Below the pieces are notes generated by a model. That model was not told the DNA's origin, did no database searches, and worked only from the letters and a program-made list of their open reading frames with translations. From AP-15 sp963747735 (GTDB taxonomy: Bacteria > Pseudomonadota > Alphaproteobacteria > ATCC43930 > CGMCC-115725): 64,000 bases of DNA. Each line of letters begins with the position of its first letter. Position 1 is the stretch's first letter. Both the position numbers and the translations under genes were made by a program. Location: the NCBI GenBank assembly GCA_963747735.1, contig CAVVGE010000001.1, positions 186,001 to 250,000 on the forward strand, given 5' to 3'. Below, one piece after another: positions 23,130 through 31,797 of this stretch.

Positions 23130-24311
23130 CGGGTCGCCGCCAGATTTCGACTATGCCCTGGCACCGGTATCTGCCGGCTGTTTTGCGATTGAAGCACGTC
23201 CCAAACAATCAGCCCGAACAAAAAGAGCAACGGCAGGCTCCTCAGCATCGACAATCTCCAGGTCATAGCGATGATGACCGGAAGGATAAGCGCGGTCCCG
23301 ATGATCAGGATCTCGGCGATGCCCAGGGGCCGGCGGTGCCGGTCGCCGATCACCGCCAGAGCCGCATTGCTGACCATCGGGGTGTCATAGACAAAGGCGT
23401 AGGGCGTCGCCAGAAAGGTGCCGACGAGGACCGCCGCCGCCGAACGGGCGGTCAGGCCGCGCCGGCAGCACAGCCAAAGGACGGCGACGACCAGCAGCGC
23501 GATGCAGCCCTGGACGATGCGGGCCGAGGTCAAGCCGACGCCCAGCAAGGTCAGGTTTCCCAGTATCGTCACGGTGTACCGGCTGGCGACCCCGGCGGCC
23601 CAATCGGCATGCCCGGCGAGCTTGCCGAGCCACAACGGCCAGGCTTGCCACCCGAAGGCGGCCGTGCTCGCGAGCACCAGCAGGACTGCCGTCGCGCCGG
23701 CCGCCGCCGCGGCACGCCACAGCCGTGCCGCAACCAGCGCGATCGGCACCAGCAATCCCAGCTGCGGCTTGACCGTCGCCAACCCGAGCAGGACACCGCC
23801 CAGGACCGGACGCGGCCCGGCAAAACGAAGACCGCCGACAATCAATGCCGAGGTCAAAAACCCGGTCTGTCCGCTGGCAAAGGTGACGATCGAGGCCGGC
23901 GCCAAGACGACCAGGAAGGCGTCGAGGCGACGTTCTTGCCGCCATACGGAAATGATAAAATACAATGCGAATGTCACGAATATCCAAACTGCATAGGCGG
24001 CATAGTACGATAAAAAACCGAGAGGAGCGATCAGCAGAAGAAAGCTCGGCGGATACGGACACGGCAGGTAATAGGTCGGCACGCTACCGAGGTCTACTTG
24101 AAAATCGTGGATCGCCGTATCGTTGTAGATTGTTGCTGCCGCATGAACGGTAGTGAACCTGGCAAACGACCAGATGCCGAAGAAGTCATTCGACCAGATG
24201 TTGTGCTGCGCCAGATCTTAGCCCGATCGAGCGTATCGAGATTAGTGCAAACAGCAGCATCACCACCGCGAACGCGACGATCAGCGCTCTGCGGACCAGC
24301 TCTGCGAGCAT
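23126..24311 (-). CDS. GT87/DUF2029-type polyprenol-dependent glycosyltransferase (frameshifted)
   Basis: Membrane protein with many hydrophobic helices. Reading from ATG at 24311 (MLAELVRRALIVAFAVVMLL, first transmembrane helix), the frame slips near 24205-24222, and continues in the frame QHNIWSNDFFGIWSFAR, then YYLPCPYPPSFLLLIAPLGF, LATVKPQLGLLVPIAL and FLATPYAFVYDTPMV. The YPP and KPQ patterns are those of GT87 proteins that use polyprenyl-phosphomannose. The stop overlaps the start of the GT22-like gene, so the two are one operon building a surface glycan or lipoglycan. Extended length is about 394 residues. Confidence 0.7.
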
Positions 24312-24335
24312 CGGCTGTGGCTTTCCCGCGCGGGC

Positions 24336-25226
24336 TCAGCCGGGCCGGCCGGTGAAAAACTCGTTCAGCGCCCGACAGGTTGCGTCCGGCGCTTCCTCGG
24401 GGAGGAAATGCCCGCTATCGATCGGCTCGCCGCGGACATCCGCGGCGTGGTCGCGCCACACCGCGAGCATGTCATAGCCTGCGCCCTGTGCGCTGCGCCG
24501 GCCCCACAGCATAAGGAGCGGCATCGTCAGCATGCGGCCTCGGTCGGCGCGGTCGTGCTCAAGGTCGATCGACGCCCCGGCACGATATTCGTCGCAGGTG
24601 GCGCGGATTGTTTCCGGGTTGCGAAAGCACCGCAAATATTCGGCGAACGCGTCCGCTTCGAGCGCCGGCGGTTCGCGAAGCAGGCCGGCGAGCTGGTGGC
24701 GCAAGAAGAACTCGGCTTCGTTGCCGAGCAACCGCTCCGGAAACCCGCGCGGCTGGATCAGAAAAAACCAGTGCCAGCTCGCGGTTGCCGCCTTTTGATC
24801 GATCGTCTCGAACCGGTAGAGGGTCGGCACGATGTCGAGCAACGCCAGGCGCTCGACCCGCTCGGCATGGTCGCGCGCCAGGCGGTGCGCCACCCGTGCG
24901 CCGCGGTCGTGGCCGGCGACCATGAACCGCTCGTGGCCCAGCGCCGCCATGGTCTCGACCTGGTCCTGAGCCAAGGCGCGTTTCGCATAATTCGCATTCT
25001 CAGGGCCGGCGGGCGGCTTCGAGCTGTCGCCATAGCCGCGCAGATCGGGGATGACGAGCGTAAAATCGGCGGCGAGGCGGGGCGCCACCTTGCGCCACAT
25101 CAGGTGGGTTTCCGGGTAGCCGTGCAGCAATAGGAGCGGCGGACCCTTGCCGCCGGTGACGAGGTTTATCTCGGCGCCCGAGGTCGCGATCCGGCGTTGC
25201 TCAAAGCCGGGAAAGAAATCGGCCAT
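24336..25226 (-). CDS. haloacetate (fluoroacetate) dehalogenase, alpha/beta hydrolase
   Basis: 296 residues from ATG 25226, preceded by AGGGGA; a start 11 codons upstream is less likely. All functional residues of fluoroacetate dehalogenases can be placed: nucleophile D107 with carboxylate-binding R108 and R111 in GHDRGARVAHR, D131 in LLDIVPT, the halide-binding H152-W153 in WHWFFLIQP and Y214 in CDEYRAG, and catalytic H273 in SGHFLPEE. Known family chemistry: hydrolysis of haloacetates to glycolate and halide through an aspartyl ester. Epoxide hydrolases lack the R-x-x-R pair after the nucleophile and the HW pair. Cytosolic. No obvious operon partner. Confidence 0.85.
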   Translation of the reverse strand: MADFFPGFEQRRIATSGAEINLVTGGKGPPLLLLHGYPETHLMWRKVAPRLAADFTLVIPDLRGYGDSSKPPAGPENANYAKRALAQDQVETMAALGHERFMVAGHDRGARVAHRLARDHAERVERLALLDIVPTLYRFETIDQKAATASWHWFFLIQPRGFPERLLGNEAEFFLRHQLAGLLREPPALEADAFAEYLRCFRNPETIRATCDEYRAGASIDLEHDRADRGRMLTMPLLMLWGRRSAQGAGYDMLAVWRDHAADVRGEPIDSGHFLPEEAPDATCRALNEFFTGRPG

Positions 25227-25315
25227 GGCCCGTTCCCCTAAAAAGCGTGTTGTTGCCAAGAACCTGAAAAGAGCGGATGATCTGCAAAGGTTGGCGAGTG
25301 GTGCGCGAGGTTTCC

Positions 25316-25558
25316 ATGGCTGCCCGGATCTTGGTCACACTGGCAGCGCTGCTGCTGGCGGTAGGCGGCTTTTTTGGCGCCGCACCCGCCCCGGCCGGCC
25401 CGCTCGACCCCTTCGGCATCCTGTTTTTGGTCGTCTCCGGCGCGATCTGGTTTGGCTGGGATCGGGTGCGCGAAGCCTTTCACAACCGGCCCGATATGAT
25501 GATCGTGCGCCTCGGCCCGATGATCGAGCACCCGCAGGACGGCACCAAGCGGCGCTGA
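25316..25558 (+). CDS. small membrane protein, hypothetical
   Basis: 80 residues from ATG 25316 (an upstream ATG at 25277 adds 13). Residues 3-22 (ARILVTLAALLLAVGGFFGA) form one hydrophobic helix and a second lies at about 33-48 (FGILFLVVSGAIWFGWD). The tail DMMIVRLGPMIEHPQDGTKR is polar. Probably an inner-membrane protein. No family recognised; divergent from the dehalogenase. Confidence 0.55.
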   Translation: MAARILVTLAALLLAVGGFFGAAPAPAGPLDPFGILFLVVSGAIWFGWDRVREAFHNRPDMMIVRLGPMIEHPQDGTKRR

Positions 25559-25577
25559 TCCCGCTCCGAGCGCGGGT

Positions 25578-26030
25578 CTAAAGCCCGCGCGTCGCTTCGC
25601 CCTTCAATTCGACGGTGTTGCCGTCGGGGTCGCTGATATAGATCGACGGCCCATATCCCTCGGCGCCGTAGCGCTCGCGCACCTCGCCCGGATCGACGCC
25701 GTGCCGCAAGAGATGCGCGCTGAGCGCAGCCGCGTCAAAGCCGACAACCCGGATCGCGAAATGGTCCATGTTGCGTGCCGCCTTGTCCGCCGCCCGATCG
25801 GGTGGCAGCGGCGCCGGCACCAGGTCGATCAGCGAGGCGCCGGCGCGCAATTGCACGAGCTTCGGCTGATCGAGCCGGCGTTCGACATGGAGACCGAGCA
25901 CGGTTTCGTAGAACCGGATCGCGCGATCGAGGTCGCCGACCCGAAGCACGACATGGTCGAGGCCGCCGATGCGGATCGCGGCATCGGCTCCGGCCTGGGG
26001 TTGCGTCTGGATGGCTACGGTATCCGGCAT
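25578..26030 (-). CDS. VOC family protein (glyoxalase-like)
   Basis: 150 residues from MPDTVAIQTQ at 26030. It has LDHVVLRVGDLDRAIRFYET, NMDHFAIRVVGFDAAALSAH and YISDPDGNTVELKG, the metal ligands H, H and E of the glyoxalase/bleomycin-resistance fold. The open frame continues upstream through the pentanucleotide repeat as SQAKP repeats, but this is repeat DNA, and a GGAG-like sequence sits before 26030. The promoter region therefore contains or abuts the repeat. Substrate unknown. Confidence 0.8.
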   Translation of the reverse strand: MPDTVAIQTQPQAGADAAIRIGGLDHVVLRVGDLDRAIRFYETVLGLHVERRLDQPKLVQLRAGASLIDLVPAPLPPDRAADKAARNMDHFAIRVVGFDAAALSAHLLRHGVDPGEVRERYGAEGYGPSIYISDPDGNTVELKGEATRGL

Positions 26031-26052
26031 CGTCGGCTCCTTTCCCGCTCGG

Positions 26053-26152
26053 GGCTTGGCTTGGCTTGGCTTGGCTTGGCTTGGCTTGGCTTGGCTTGGC
26101 TTGGCTTGGCTTGGCTTGGCTTGGCTTGGTTTGGCTTGGCTTGGCTTGGCTC
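26053..26152. repeat. pentanucleotide microsatellite (GGCTT)n, about 20 copies
   Basis: 100 bases made of GGCTT units, with one GGTTT variant at 26128-26132 and GGCTC as the last unit. It sits between the VOC gene start (26030) and the EF-hand gene stop (26152), so it occupies the upstream region of the VOC gene. Simple repeats of this length mutate by slippage. Confidence 0.95.
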
Positions 26153-26460
26153 TATTGTGGCGGCGGCTGGCCGGGACGCGGGTGCTGAGCCCGCCAGGCA
26201 CGGCGCTCTTCCCGCGTCAGGACGCCGTCATGGTCGGTATCCATCTGGTCGAACAGCGTTCCGGCGCGCTGCCCTGCCCCCTGCTCGGCGCGTTGGATGA
26301 ACTGGTCGCGGGTGACGGCGCCGCGCGGCACAGACGGCGGCGCAGCGCTGGGTGGAGCGGCCTCCGGCGCGGGAGCGCCGGCGGCCGGGTTCTGCGCGAG
26401 AGCAGCACCAAGTGGCAGCGACAGCGCGAGGATCAGTGCGATTGCAGCCGAACGCATCAT
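26152..26460 (-). CDS. EF-hand domain protein, exported
   Basis: 102 residues. Signal peptide MRSAAIALILALSLPLGAAL with cleavage near ALA-QN, then an Ala/Pro-rich linker, a helix (TRDQFIQRAEQGAGQRAGTL) and one canonical calcium loop FDQMDTDHDGVLTREE (D-x-D-x-D-G). The tail is Pro/Gln-rich. Periplasmic calcium-binding protein of unknown partner. A GGAGG lies 8 bases upstream of the first ATG. The stop codon abuts the pentanucleotide repeat. Confidence 0.8.
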   Translation of the reverse strand: MMRSAAIALILALSLPLGAALAQNPAAGAPAPEAAPPSAAPPSVPRGAVTRDQFIQRAEQGAGQRAGTLFDQMDTDHDGVLTREERRAWRAQHPRPGQPPPQ

Positions 26461-26652
26461 TTAAGACCTCCGCAATGATGCCGCATCCCGTCGAGCTCAA
26501 GCAAGCGGATCGGGATCGAAGAGCGGCATTGCATCCTGTTCATGTCGCATCGGCAAAAACGCGGGGTTCGCGCGCCTCCGACGCTAGGAAACCGGCGCGC
26601 GGCAAGAGTATAGTCGTCACAGCTTTACGCAACCTGACACGGGGATCACGAC
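26461..26652. promoter_or_regulatory. divergent intergenic region (EF-hand / amidohydrolase)
   Basis: 192 bp between two divergent genes, so it must hold both promoters. A GC palindrome-like stretch (GCGCGC...GCGCGC) lies near 26568-26602. No operator is recognised. Confidence 0.3.
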
Positions 26653-27789
26653 ATGCAATACCGCAGGATCTCGGCCGATTGCCACCTCGACATGCCGTGG
26701 ATGCCGCCCGATTTGTTCGTCTCGCAGGCGCGGCGCGACCTGAAAGAGCGGATGCCGTATGTCGAGGACGGGCCGGACGGACCGCAATGGGTGGCCAAGA
26801 ACGGCGCCAATTTCGGCCTGCTCTATGGGGTCGGCCCGGGTGGCGCCAAGCATATGCCGGGGCAAAACGTCCGCGTCGACATCATGGCGGAGCGCGGCCT
26901 CTACGACGATGCCAAGAAAGGCAAGACGCGCTGCAGCGATCCGCATCTGCGCTTGAAGGACATGGAGGCCGACGGCGTCGACGCCGAGGTCATCTACGGC
27001 GTCCTCGGCACCGCCTCCAAGCTCAGCGACACCGAGGCCTCGAACGAGGTGCTGCGCATCTACAACGACTGGCTGAAGGATTTCTGCAGCCACTACCCGG
27101 ACCGCCAGATCGGCCTCGCCTGCCTGCCCTATGGCAGTGTCGAGCGCGCCGTGGAGGAGGTCCATCGCGTCGCAAAGATGGGCCTCAAAGGCCTCGAGCT
27201 GTCGTGCTCGTGGGACATGGAGCCGATGTGGCACCCGAGCTGGGAGCCGTTTTGGCGGGTGATCGACGAGGTGCAGCTGCCGCTGCATTTCCATACCTTC
27301 CCGACGACCCCGCCGCGTGCCCGCCAGGAGGCGCCGCAGGTCCGCCGCGCAGCGATGTTCACCGGCGTCTCGGCGTTTCAGATGGGGCTGATCCACATCA
27401 TCGCCGGGATGATCGGGGCGGGTGTGTTCGACCGCTATCCGCAACTCAGAGTGTCGTTTGGCGAGAGCGGCGCCGGCTGGCTCGCCTATGCGCTGCACCG
27501 CATGGATTTCGAGTTCGAGGACCGTTTCCGCGACCTGATGAAACTGAAGCCCAGCGAATACTGGCGCCGTCAGTGCAAGTGCACCTTCCAGTTCGACCCG
27601 ATCAGCACCAAGCTGATCGACGACATCGGCGTCGAGACCATGATGTGGGGCTCGGACTACCCGCATACCGACGGCATCTGGCCCGAATCCTCGAAATACA
27701 TCGACGAGCAGTTCGCCGGCCTCTCCCCCGAGGTCGTGCGTAAAATCACCTGCGAAAACGCCGCCAAATTCTACGGCCTGGTCAACTAG
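26653..27789 (+). CDS. amidohydrolase family protein (ACMSD-like)
   Basis: 378 residues of the amidohydrolase-2 family (PF04909), metal-dependent hydrolases or decarboxylases. It begins YRRISADCHLDMPW with a D-x-H metal pair near the N-terminus, has LPLHFHTFPTTPP (metal His), GLIHIIAGMI, and MWGSDYPHTDGIWPES, the usual catalytic Asp region near the C-terminus, ending CENAAKFYGL. Substrate unknown; relatives act on aromatic acids. Stands alone. Confidence 0.85.
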   Translation: MQYRRISADCHLDMPWMPPDLFVSQARRDLKERMPYVEDGPDGPQWVAKNGANFGLLYGVGPGGAKHMPGQNVRVDIMAERGLYDDAKKGKTRCSDPHLRLKDMEADGVDAEVIYGVLGTASKLSDTEASNEVLRIYNDWLKDFCSHYPDRQIGLACLPYGSVERAVEEVHRVAKMGLKGLELSCSWDMEPMWHPSWEPFWRVIDEVQLPLHFHTFPTTPPRARQEAPQVRRAAMFTGVSAFQMGLIHIIAGMIGAGVFDRYPQLRVSFGESGAGWLAYALHRMDFEFEDRFRDLMKLKPSEYWRRQCKCTFQFDPISTKLIDDIGVETMMWGSDYPHTDGIWPESSKYIDEQFAGLSPEVVRKITCENAAKFYGLVN

Positions 27790-27900
27790 GCCTTCCGGCC
27801 GGACCGATAGTCTCCACGTTCTTTCGTGCGCTGCCTTCGCGCCCGTTTGCGCGGGGGTGGCGAGAAAAGCGAGTAGAGGCTGTCGGTCCGATTGATAGGG

Positions 27901-28800
27901 GTGCCGGCGCGCAACGCGTATCTCGCCGCGGCGGGCTATGTCGCCGAGCTCGCCGCGGAGCTCGGCACTGTCGAGCGCGCACACGGCCGGCTGCTGATTG
28001 CGCCGGGGCCGCCGCGGCCGGCGGTGTGGGCGGCCAATCTTTGGCTCGACCCGCAGGAAATTCCGATCGCGTCGATTTCGGATGCGGCGGCGAAATTGCG
28101 CGCGATCCAGCGTAATTGGGCGGTCTATGCGCCGGTGCTGCATCGCCGCGCGGTGCTGATCCAGCAGCAGCTGCCCGTGGTGTCGGCAAAGCCGCTGGTG
28201 TTCGGCCAGCCCGCGCCGATGGCACCGCTCGGCTCATGGACCTTGCTCGATCGCGCCACGATCCTCGCGGCACCCCGTTGCACGAGCCCCTTTGCCAATG
28301 GCGAAGCGCATTTTGTCGAGGACCGCGAGGGGCCGCCGAGCCGTGCCTATCTCAAATTATGGGAGGCGCTGACCCTGATCGGTCGCCGGCCACAGCCGGG
28401 CGAGCGCTGCCTCGACCTCGGTGCGAGCCCCGGCGGCTGGAGCTGGACATTGCAGCGGATGGGCGCGAAGGTCACCAGCGTCGACAAAGCGCCGCTCGAC
28501 AAAGAGATCGCAAATCTGCCCGGCATCGCATTCCGGCTCGAAAGCGCTTTTGGCCTCGACCCTCGCGCGGTCGGCCCGATCGATTGGGTATTCTCGGATA
28601 TCGTGTGCTATCCGGCGCGCCTGCTGGCGCTGCTCGAGCGCTGGCTCGCCGCCGGCACCTGCCGCCATTTTGTATGCACGATCAAGTTCCAGGGCGAGAC
28701 CGACCACGAGACCGCCCGGCGCTTTGCCGCCATCCCCGGCTCGCAGCTGCGCCACCTCCACCACAACAGGCACGAGCTGACCTGGAGCAAGCTCGATTAG
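27901..28800 (+). CDS. FtsJ/RlmM-like SAM-dependent RNA 2'-O-methyltransferase
   Basis: About 299 residues. The SAM motif is CLDLGASPGGWSWTLQRMGA followed by VTSVDKAPL; D in WVFSDIVCYPARLL and K in FVCTIKFQGETDHE fit the K-D-K-E tetrad of RrmJ-fold 2'-O-methyltransferases. The N-terminal half (NAYLAAAGYVAELAAELG) resembles the RlmM THUMP-like region, so the target could be 23S rRNA C2498 or a related site. Start uncertain: GTG 27901 fits the family; TTG 27892 is also open. Convergent with and overlapping the DTW gene by 4 bp. Confidence 0.75.
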   Translation: MPARNAYLAAAGYVAELAAELGTVERAHGRLLIAPGPPRPAVWAANLWLDPQEIPIASISDAAAKLRAIQRNWAVYAPVLHRRAVLIQQQLPVVSAKPLVFGQPAPMAPLGSWTLLDRATILAAPRCTSPFANGEAHFVEDREGPPSRAYLKLWEALTLIGRRPQPGERCLDLGASPGGWSWTLQRMGAKVTSVDKAPLDKEIANLPGIAFRLESAFGLDPRAVGPIDWVFSDIVCYPARLLALLERWLAAGTCRHFVCTIKFQGETDHETARRFAAIPGSQLRHLHHNRHELTWSKLD

Positions 28801-29468
28801 GGTCCGGAGCCGGCTCGCGAAGGGGCCCCGCGGGTGCCGCGGGCTTCGACGATGAGCCGGTCAAGCGCCGCAGCGAGCGCGGCCTCGATGTCAGGCCGGT
28901 TTTCGAGCCGGCGCAACAGCAAGGCGACCGCTTCGATCGTCGACAATGCTTCGCGGCGCGGCTCGCGGCGGATCCGGCCCCAGCGCGACGGGTGCTGCGG
29001 GTTGAGCACCAGCCGGCGCAATTTCAGCAGCCACGGGTTGCGCCACCACATGGCCTTAGCCTCGCTCCAGCTGCCGTCGAGCAGCACCACCCCGTCGAGA
29101 CCGGCGAGCGCCGCCTTCTGGTCGGCAGCCGGTTCGCCACGGCGATCGAGCGCCACCAGCTCGGCGCCGCCCAGCGTTGCCGGTCGCGCCGAGCCGAGAT
29201 AGAGCACCGCCCAGCGCCGCGGGTCCGCCGGACCGCTGACGAGTCGCGCCAGATTGGGCCAGGAAAGCCCGACGACGAGGCCGGCGCGCCGTAGCATCGC
29301 CGGCACCAGCGCCGCCGTTGCCGCGCTCTCTTTCCGTTCGCGCGGATGCTGCAAGATCAGCACGAAAAGCCGATTGTCGAGCTTTCCTGGCGCTTTTGGC
29401 GCTTTTGTGATAGGGTCATCGCTCACGGATTTATCGCCCAGCTCGACCGTTAGCACCGTGGCATTCAC
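28797..29468 (-). CDS. DTW-domain tRNA-uridine aminocarboxypropyltransferase
   Basis: 223 residues. DTW/TDD family: FVLILQHPRERKESAATAAL near the N-terminus, VVLLDGSWSEAKAMWWRNP (the DxSW form of the DTW motif), and LNPQHPSRWGRIRREPRREA then LSTIEAVALLLRRLE. Known members (TapT) transfer the 3-amino-3-carboxypropyl group of SAM to uridine in tRNA (acp3U). Gene faces the methyltransferase gene and shares its last 4 bp; both are predicted RNA-modifying enzymes. Confidence 0.85.
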   Translation of the reverse strand: MNATVLTVELGDKSVSDDPITKAPKAPGKLDNRLFVLILQHPRERKESAATAALVPAMLRRAGLVVGLSWPNLARLVSGPADPRRWAVLYLGSARPATLGGAELVALDRRGEPAADQKAALAGLDGVVLLDGSWSEAKAMWWRNPWLLKLRRLVLNPQHPSRWGRIRREPRREALSTIEAVALLLRRLENRPDIEAALAAALDRLIVEARGTRGAPSRAGSGP

Positions 29469-29518
29469 CCAAAGCAGCTAACCCGGCCCGTCGCCGGGGC
29501 CGATAAATTCGAGGCGCC

Positions 29519-30391
29519 ATGCACAAGCCCATTCGCAAAGCCGTGTTTCCGGTCGCTGGTCTCGGGACTCGTTTTTTGCCGGCGACCAAGGCCATGCCCA
29601 AGGAAATGTTGCCGGTCGTGGACAAGCCGCTCATCCAATATGCGGTCGAGGAAGCGAAGGCGGCGGGGATCGAGCAGTTCTTTTTCGTCACCGGGCGCTC
29701 CAAGAGCGCCATCGACGACCATTTCGACCGCGCTTTCGAGATTGAAGCAACCTTGCGCGACCGCGGCAAGACGGAATTGATCGACGAGCTCTACGCGCTG
29801 CTGCCCGATCCCGGGCAGATCGCCTACACCCGCCAGCAGACGCCGCTCGGGCTCGGTCATGCGGTGTGGTGCGCGCGCGGGCTCGTCGGCGACGAGCCCT
29901 TCGCCGTGCTGCTCGCCGACGATTTGATGATGTGCGAACCGCCGTGCCTGGCGCAAATGGTCGAGGCTTACCGGGAGACCGGCGGCAACCTCGCCGCGAT
30001 CATCGAGGTGCCGCGGGCGCAGACCGGACGCTATGGCGTGCTCGATATCGTCGCCGATGACGGAAGGCTGGTGCGGGCACGGGGCGTCGTCGAGAAACCG
30101 GACCCGGCAACGGCGCCCTCGACCTCGACAATCATCGGCCGCTATATCATCCAGCCCGAAGTGTTCGCCCATCTCGAACGCGGCGAGGCCGGCAGCGGCG
30201 GGGAAATCCAGCTGACCGACGCGCTCGCCCGGCTCATCGACAACGGCCAGCCGTTTCATGGGCTGCGCTTCAAGGGAAGGCGCTTCGACTGCGGCGATAA
30301 GCTCGGCTATCTCGAAGCCAACCTCGTTCTGGGCCTCGACCATCCGGAGCTCGGGCCGGGGTTGCGTCGGATCATGGCCGCGCATCTCTGA
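29519..30391 (+). CDS. galU: UTP--glucose-1-phosphate uridylyltransferase
   Basis: Makes UDP-glucose for envelope polysaccharides. N-terminal nucleotide-binding motif AVFPVAGLGTRFLPATKAMP then KEMLPVVDKPLIQYAVEEA, QQTPLGLGHAVWCAR, LLADDLM, and the GGEIQLTDAL and GRRFDCGDKLGYLEAN motifs. 290 residues, normal. A GAGG precedes the ATG. Twelve bases separate it from the phosphohexomutase gene, a functional pair that supplies sugar nucleotides. Confidence 0.96.
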   Translation: MHKPIRKAVFPVAGLGTRFLPATKAMPKEMLPVVDKPLIQYAVEEAKAAGIEQFFFVTGRSKSAIDDHFDRAFEIEATLRDRGKTELIDELYALLPDPGQIAYTRQQTPLGLGHAVWCARGLVGDEPFAVLLADDLMMCEPPCLAQMVEAYRETGGNLAAIIEVPRAQTGRYGVLDIVADDGRLVRARGVVEKPDPATAPSTSTIIGRYIIQPEVFAHLERGEAGSGGEIQLTDALARLIDNGQPFHGLRFKGRRFDCGDKLGYLEANLVLGLDHPELGPGLRRIMAAHL

Positions 30392-30403
30392 CCGGAGCCG
30401 CCG

Positions 30404-31783
30404 ATGCCGCACCGTTTTCACCCGACGATCCTGCGCGAGTACGACATCCGCGGGGTAGTCGGGGAGACCCTGTCGTCGGCGGACGCGCTGGCGCTCGGCC
30501 GGGCCTATGCCGTGACCCTGACCGGGGCGGGTGGCCGGCGGGTCGCTACCTGCTATGACGGACGACTGACCTCGCCCGAGCTCGAAGCGGCGCTCGTCGA
30601 GGGTCTGGCGACGGAGGGTGTCGATGTCGTGCGCATCGGCCGCGGGCCGACGCCGATGCTCTATTTCGCGGCGGCGACGCTCGACGTCGATGGCGGGATC
30701 ATGGTGACGGGCTCGCACAACCCGCCCGATTACAACGGCTTCAAGCTGGTCCGTCAGGGCAAGACCTTGTATGGCGCGGCGATCACGGCACTCGGCGAGA
30801 CGGCGCTCGGGCTCGGCGATCCGCGAGCCGCCCGCGGCCGGGTCGAAGAGCACGCAATTCGCGACGATTACGTGGCGCGCCTTGCGCAGGATTACGCAGG
30901 GCGGCACCCGCTAAAGGTTGCCTGGGACCCCGGCAACGGCGCCACCGGCGAGGTGGTTCAGCAATTGACCGAGCGTCTCCCAGGCCGCCACACGCTGTTG
31001 AATGAAACGATCGACGGCCGCTTTCCGGCGCATCACCCGGACCCCACGGTGCCGGAAAACCTCGCCCAGCTGCAGCAGGCGGTGACGCATGCGGGATGCG
31101 ATCTCGGCATCGCCTTTGATGGCGACGGCGACCGGATCGGCGTCGTCGATGCCGAGGGCCGCATCCTGTGGGGCGATCAGCTGATGGTGATCCTGGCGCG
31201 CGACGTGCTCGCCCGCCACCCCGGCGCGGCGATCATCGCCGACGTCAAATCGAGCCAGGTGCTGTTCGACGAGATCGCGCGGCTCGGAGGGCGCCCGCTG
31301 ATGTCGCCGACCGGGCATTCGCTGATCAAGGCCAAGCTCGCCGAGACCGGGGCCCCGCTCGCCGGCGAGATGAGCGGGCACATCTTTTTCGCCGACCGCT
31401 ATTACGGCTTTGACGATGCGGTTTATGTCGCGGTGCGCCTGCTCTCGATCCTGGCGTGCGCGCCGCAGAGCTTGACCCAGATGCGTGACGCGCTGCCGAG
31501 CGTCGTCAACACCCCGGAATTGCGGTTCCAATGCGCCGACAGCCGAAAATTTGCGGTGGTCGACGAGGTCCGCGACCGCCTGCGCCGAGCCGGGGCGGAG
31601 ATCAACGACATCGACGGGGTGCGGGTGCGCACCGCCGACGGCTGGTGGCTGTTGCGCGCCTCGAACACACAGGACGTATTGGTCGCCCGCGCCGAATCGC
31701 CGACCGAGGCCGGCCTCGGTCGATTAAAGGCCGACCTCGCGGCCCAGCTCGCGGCGAGCGGGGTTGCGCTGCCGTCGGCCTGA
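30404..31783 (+). CDS. phosphomannomutase/phosphoglucomutase
   Basis: Alpha-D-phosphohexomutase of 459 residues. Substrate entry FHPTILREYDIRGVVGETLS, phosphoserine in MVTGSHNPPDYNGFK, Mg loop FDGDGDRIGVVD, sugar loop GEMSGHIFFADRYYG and phosphate-binding DGWWLLRASNTQ. Of the AlgC/ManB-type dual-specificity group by these motifs. Interconverts hexose 6- and 1-phosphates, feeding galU next door and GDP-mannose formation. Confidence 0.93.
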   Translation: MPHRFHPTILREYDIRGVVGETLSSADALALGRAYAVTLTGAGGRRVATCYDGRLTSPELEAALVEGLATEGVDVVRIGRGPTPMLYFAAATLDVDGGIMVTGSHNPPDYNGFKLVRQGKTLYGAAITALGETALGLGDPRAARGRVEEHAIRDDYVARLAQDYAGRHPLKVAWDPGNGATGEVVQQLTERLPGRHTLLNETIDGRFPAHHPDPTVPENLAQLQQAVTHAGCDLGIAFDGDGDRIGVVDAEGRILWGDQLMVILARDVLARHPGAAIIADVKSSQVLFDEIARLGGRPLMSPTGHSLIKAKLAETGAPLAGEMSGHIFFADRYYGFDDAVYVAVRLLSILACAPQSLTQMRDALPSVVNTPELRFQCADSRKFAVVDEVRDRLRRAGAEINDIDGVRVRTADGWWLLRASNTQDVLVARAESPTEAGLGRLKADLAAQLAASGVALPSA

Positions 31784-31797
31784 TCGGCGGCGCTGCG

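Noticed and set aside
26053..26152. Possible CRISPR-like array or Ala/Trp-rich coding repeat (AWLGLAWLG frames on the plus strand)
   Set aside because: It is an uninterrupted pentanucleotide microsatellite with no spacers; the long frames are by-products of its three-frame openness.
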